Source: Oligosphaera ethanolica
Lineage (GTDB): Bacteria > Verrucomicrobiota > Lentisphaeria > Oligosphaerales > Oligosphaeraceae
Direction: 5' to 3'
Assembly: GCF_030814695.1 (NCBI RefSeq)
Contig: NZ_JAUSVL010000001.1
Coordinates: forward strand, 1,834,227 to 1,898,226
Length of the DNA stretch: 64,000 bases
Shown here in pieces: positions 61,353 to 64,000 of this stretch; the first letter of the stretch is position 1; the number at the start of each line of letters is the position of its first letter. The notes under the pieces were generated by a model, which did not search any database, had not been told where the DNA came from, and worked only from the letters and a program-made list of their open reading frames with translations. The translations under genes and the position numbers were made by a program.

Positions 61353-63284
61353 ATGCACAAGTCCGGCTCCCGCAGCCTGTTATACGGCGTTTTGCTGTAT
61401 GCCGCCACTCTGCCCTATTTTCTCTGGTTCGCGTTCCAGCACGATGACGGGCGGGGCTTTTTCCGCCTCTTTTTCCTAGCGGTGACGGCCCTAGCCAACG
61501 CCGGCTTGCTGGTGCTGCCGCCACTGGGCTTCGCGTTACTTGGCGAAACCCTCGGTGACTCGCGCGGCTTTCGCCGCGTCCTACCCGGATTCTTCTGGAC
61601 CCTGGCCGCGCTAACAGCGGGTTTGACCCATGTCTTTCTGGTGATTGATGCCGTCATTCTGCTCAAATTCGGCTACCATTTCAACGGCTTTGTGTGGAAT
61701 CTGCTGATTACGCCCGGCGGCTTTGAATCAATGGGCCTAGAAAGCCACACGATCATCCCGGGCTTCATCGCTATTATCGTGATCATGGCCGCCCACGGTG
61801 CGCTGGCCTTCGTTTCGCGCCGTTCGCGGCGCCTGCCGGCGCTTGCGGCGCGGCACCGGGCAATTTTCTCTTGGTGGCGCCTGGCGTTGCCCCTGGCGCT
61901 GTGCCTGCTCTTTTCGCTACTAAGCACGGGCGTCGCCGATTTTAATCTCCACCAGCACGCCCTGATGGCGCAGGACGCCTTCCCTTTTGTTCTCACCATG
62001 CGTATGCGCAGTACCATGCGTTCACTGGGCTTTGCGGAACCCGACCGCAAATCGCGCGCGGTCTTGCAGGCGATGAATGGCGACGACGGCTATTTGTCCT
62101 ATCCACTACGGCCCATACAACGCCGCACGCCGGACAAGCCCATGAACATCGTCTGGCTGGTTGGCGAGTCGCTGCGCGCCGACCTGCTCAACGAAGAAGC
62201 CATGCCCAACAGCTGGCAACTGGCCGCCAAGGGCCATCGTTTCACGGAGCACTACAGCGGTGGCCACGGCACCCGCCCGGGTATGTTCAGCATGTTTTAC
62301 GGCCTCTACGCCAACACCTGGGATCATTTTCTGCGGCTCAGCCGGGGACCGTTGCTCATCGACTGGCTGCTGGCCGATGACTACCAGTTCCTTTGCGTCA
62401 CCTCAGCAAAATTCACCTATCCGGAATTCGATCGCACCATTTTTTCCGCGCTACCAAATGCCAGCATGATTTCGGACAGCAAAGGCCAGCCGTGGCTGCG
62501 TGATATCCGCAACACCGACCGCATCGTGGACTTTATTGCCGACCGCGATGCCTCCCGGCCCTTTTTTGTCTTCAGCTTCTTTGAGTCCACCCACGCGCCC
62601 TATACCTTCCCGGACGACGCGGTCATCCGGCCGGACTACCTCCCCGAGCTCAATTACGCGACGCTGTCAGCCAAGGACGCCCCACGCATCTACAACCGCG
62701 CCGTCAATGCCGCCTACCACCTCGACCGGCAAATCGGCCGCATCATCACGGCACTATCCGAGCAGGGCTTCATGGACAACACGATCATTGTCATCACGGG
62801 CGACCACGGCGAAGAATTCTACGAGAAGGGCTTTCTCGGCCACAACTCGACCTTTGTGCAGGAGCAGATCCGCACGCCGTGGGTGCTCTATGCGCCTGGC
62901 AGTACGCCAGCCGTACATGCCCTGATGACCCATCACACCGACATGGTCCCCACCATCGCGCCGCTCCTCGGCGTGAAAAATCCCCCGGAAGACTTTTCGG
63001 TAGGACAAAATGCCCTGGCCATGACCGGCGAACGCGAGTTCTTTATTGTCTGTGGCTGGGAGATCGCCACCATCGTCACCCAGACGCACAAAATGCTACT
63101 GCCCTTGGGCGCCAAAGCGCGCTTCCGCAAGCAACAACTCAGCACCCTCAACGACCGGCCCTGCTCGGAAGACGAGGAAGACGACTTCTACGCGAATCAC
63201 CACGGCCTGCTTGGCAAAGCCCAGCACGACATGTGGAAATTCGTCGCCAATCGTGATGACGACCACAAGGTAGCCGCCCATTAG
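61353..63284 (+). CDS. YejM/PbgA-like inner-membrane sulfatase-fold protein
   Basis: A 643-aa protein. Five N-terminal helices (residues ~8-215) resemble DUF3413 of YejM, followed by VADFNLHQHALMAQDAFPF. The soluble alkaline-phosphatase-fold domain starts at ~residue 263 (MNIVWLVGESLRADLL), with GTRPGMFSMFYG (Thr/Ser at the nucleophile position) and a metal site-like VITGDHGEEF. YejM controls lipopolysaccharide synthesis through LapB/FtsH in enterobacteria. LtaS- or EptA-type transferases share the fold, so a transferase role remains possible. The start at 61353 is the first ATG before the helices. Confidence 0.85.
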   Translation: MHKSGSRSLLYGVLLYAATLPYFLWFAFQHDDGRGFFRLFFLAVTALANAGLLVLPPLGFALLGETLGDSRGFRRVLPGFFWTLAALTAGLTHVFLVIDAVILLKFGYHFNGFVWNLLITPGGFESMGLESHTIIPGFIAIIVIMAAHGALAFVSRRSRRLPALAARHRAIFSWWRLALPLALCLLFSLLSTGVADFNLHQHALMAQDAFPFVLTMRMRSTMRSLGFAEPDRKSRAVLQAMNGDDGYLSYPLRPIQRRTPDKPMNIVWLVGESLRADLLNEEAMPNSWQLAAKGHRFTEHYSGGHGTRPGMFSMFYGLYANTWDHFLRLSRGPLLIDWLLADDYQFLCVTSAKFTYPEFDRTIFSALPNASMISDSKGQPWLRDIRNTDRIVDFIADRDASRPFFVFSFFESTHAPYTFPDDAVIRPDYLPELNYATLSAKDAPRIYNRAVNAAYHLDRQIGRIITALSEQGFMDNTIIVITGDHGEEFYEKGFLGHNSTFVQEQIRTPWVLYAPGSTPAVHALMTHHTDMVPTIAPLLGVKNPPEDFSVGQNALAMTGEREFFIVCGWEIATIVTQTHKMLLPLGAKARFRKQQLSTLNDRPCSEDEEDDFYANHHGLLGKAQHDMWKFVANRDDDHKVAAH

Positions 63285-63311
63285 CCTTCAGGGCGATATG
63301 CGCAGCCGCCA

Positions 63312-64000
63312 TCACCCGGGCATGATTTGCCGGAAGACGGCGAGGCGCTGGGTGCGCACGTGCAGCTCAAAGTCCATCTTGGCGGCGAGCATTTCCTCCA
63401 GCGACGACGCGAAATCCCGCCGGCGGGCGAGGTAGCGACGGGCAGCCGAGGCCATGCCAGCCAGTTCGGTGATGACGCCGCGCCGCAGAATGCCGTCGAG
63501 CTCTTCAGCAGGCAGGTGCTGGCGGAGGTAGTCTTCATGGAGGAGCCGCATGAGACTGCGGTAACGCCGCGACACTTCCGTAGCGAGGAACGACGCGTGG
63601 CGATAACTGGCATAGAATGACGCCAAGATGGCAATGACGCGCTCGCGCTGCTTGATGGAATCAAATTGCTCTTGGACAATATCTAGTTCGGCGCAGGCGC
63701 GTTTGAAGGCCACGAGGTCGCCAAAGGTCAGCCGCTGAATCGTCGCCAAGGGCTTGCGGCCATCACGCATGTCCGTAATGAACATGCGGCGAATGACACG
63801 CACGGCGAACTGCTCGACGCGCTGGTCCCATTGCTCGCGGCCCTGGCCGGCCAGGCCCATAAAGGCGAGGGCAAGTTTCTCGCTGCCGTCCGGCAAGGTC
63901 AGAATCAGGTCAGCGGCAAGCATGACGACAGGATAGAGCGCCGTCATGCGGCGCAGCTCGCCGACCAGCGCTGCGGTCTTCCAATCTTTCTGCGACGTCG
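63312..64000 (-). CDS. Unknown soluble protein, N-terminus beyond window
   Basis: An open frame that enters from the right edge (first codons TSQKDWKTAALVGELRRM) and ends at 63312, giving 229 visible residues. The protein is helical and charged (FLATEVSRRYRSLMRLLHED, QRLTFGDLVAFKRACAELD) with no recognised motif. An internal ATG at 63947 could be mistaken for the start, but the frame is open for 17 more codons to the edge. It is convergent with the YejM-like gene, 27 bp apart. Confidence 0.7.
   Translation of the reverse strand, partial: TSQKDWKTAALVGELRRMTALYPVVMLAADLILTLPDGSEKLALAFMGLAGQGREQWDQRVEQFAVRVIRRMFITDMRDGRKPLATIQRLTFGDLVAFKRACAELDIVQEQFDSIKQRERVIAILASFYASYRHASFLATEVSRRYRSLMRLLHEDYLRQHLPAEELDGILRRGVITELAGMASAARRYLARRRDFASSLEEMLAAKMDFELHVRTQRLAVFRQIMPG

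Overview
This window is GC-rich bacterial chromosome, most likely from a Lentisphaerota (Victivallales-like) or closely related PVC-group bacterium. The main clues are two type II pseudopilins with the characteristic [21 protein letters not shown]-terminus and a C-terminal HADGH/YADGH motif. Further clues are large secreted multi-domain glycoside hydrolases, SGNH hydrolases and acetyl-xylan-esterase-like enzymes, a sugar ABC importer without its own ATPase, and many dispersed extragenic repeats. The phylum call is inference; there is no rRNA in the window.

Layout. 1-2214 (-) is the start of a secreted carbohydrate-active protein that runs off the left edge. A stand-alone NFACT-R gene and a 710-bp repeat element follow. 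3885-12756 (+) is a housekeeping block: an ExbB/ExbD/TonB-like energy module, a small zinc-ribbon membrane protein, rsmD, a four-gene Gld-type ABC system (ATPase, permease, GldG-like, DUF4340) and tatD. 12786-19374 (-) carries a CBS-type family II pyrophosphatase, a pseudopilin, a YjbQ protein, an SGNH lipoprotein, a secreted propeller-like protein and a TIM-barrel sugar isomerase-like protein. 20108-22253 (-) is a two-gene operon of a GntR/LacI-hybrid regulator and an Fe-S QueG-like protein, with a near-consensus promoter overlaid by a palindrome.

22359-31673 holds two 2200-bp copies of one insertion sequence in opposite orientation, around a 1394-aa secreted glycoside hydrolase. Each copy has its own 9-bp target duplication. 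31805-36137 (+) has an acetyl-xylan-esterase-like protein, a PHP hydrolase and a PfkB/RfaE-like kinase. 36518-46619 (-) is a sugar-utilisation locus: solute-binding protein, two permeases and two secreted clan GH-A-like hydrolases. 47354-51965 has two esterase-like proteins and a 981-aa glycoside hydrolase with duplicated outer domains. 52208-64000 carries a pseudopilin, rlmH, an Old Yellow Enzyme homologue, an unknown membrane protein beside an orphan nqrD, metY, a serine hydrolase, a YejM/PbgA-like sulfatase-fold protein and an unknown gene cut by the right edge.

The most unusual content is extragenic. One family is 9-bp repeats of the form GATC-N-GWC-N, arranged as two arms that are mostly complementary and ending in a GTCCGCGA(T)AAAA-type motif; it occurs at seven places. 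A second family is non-coding elements with GTAAT...ATTAC-type ends and, in two cases, clean 8-bp target duplications, which resemble IS66-type MITEs. One of these contains a 22-unit decamer array, and another shares a 304-bp hairpin-rich core with a distant copy that shows a compensatory base-pair change.
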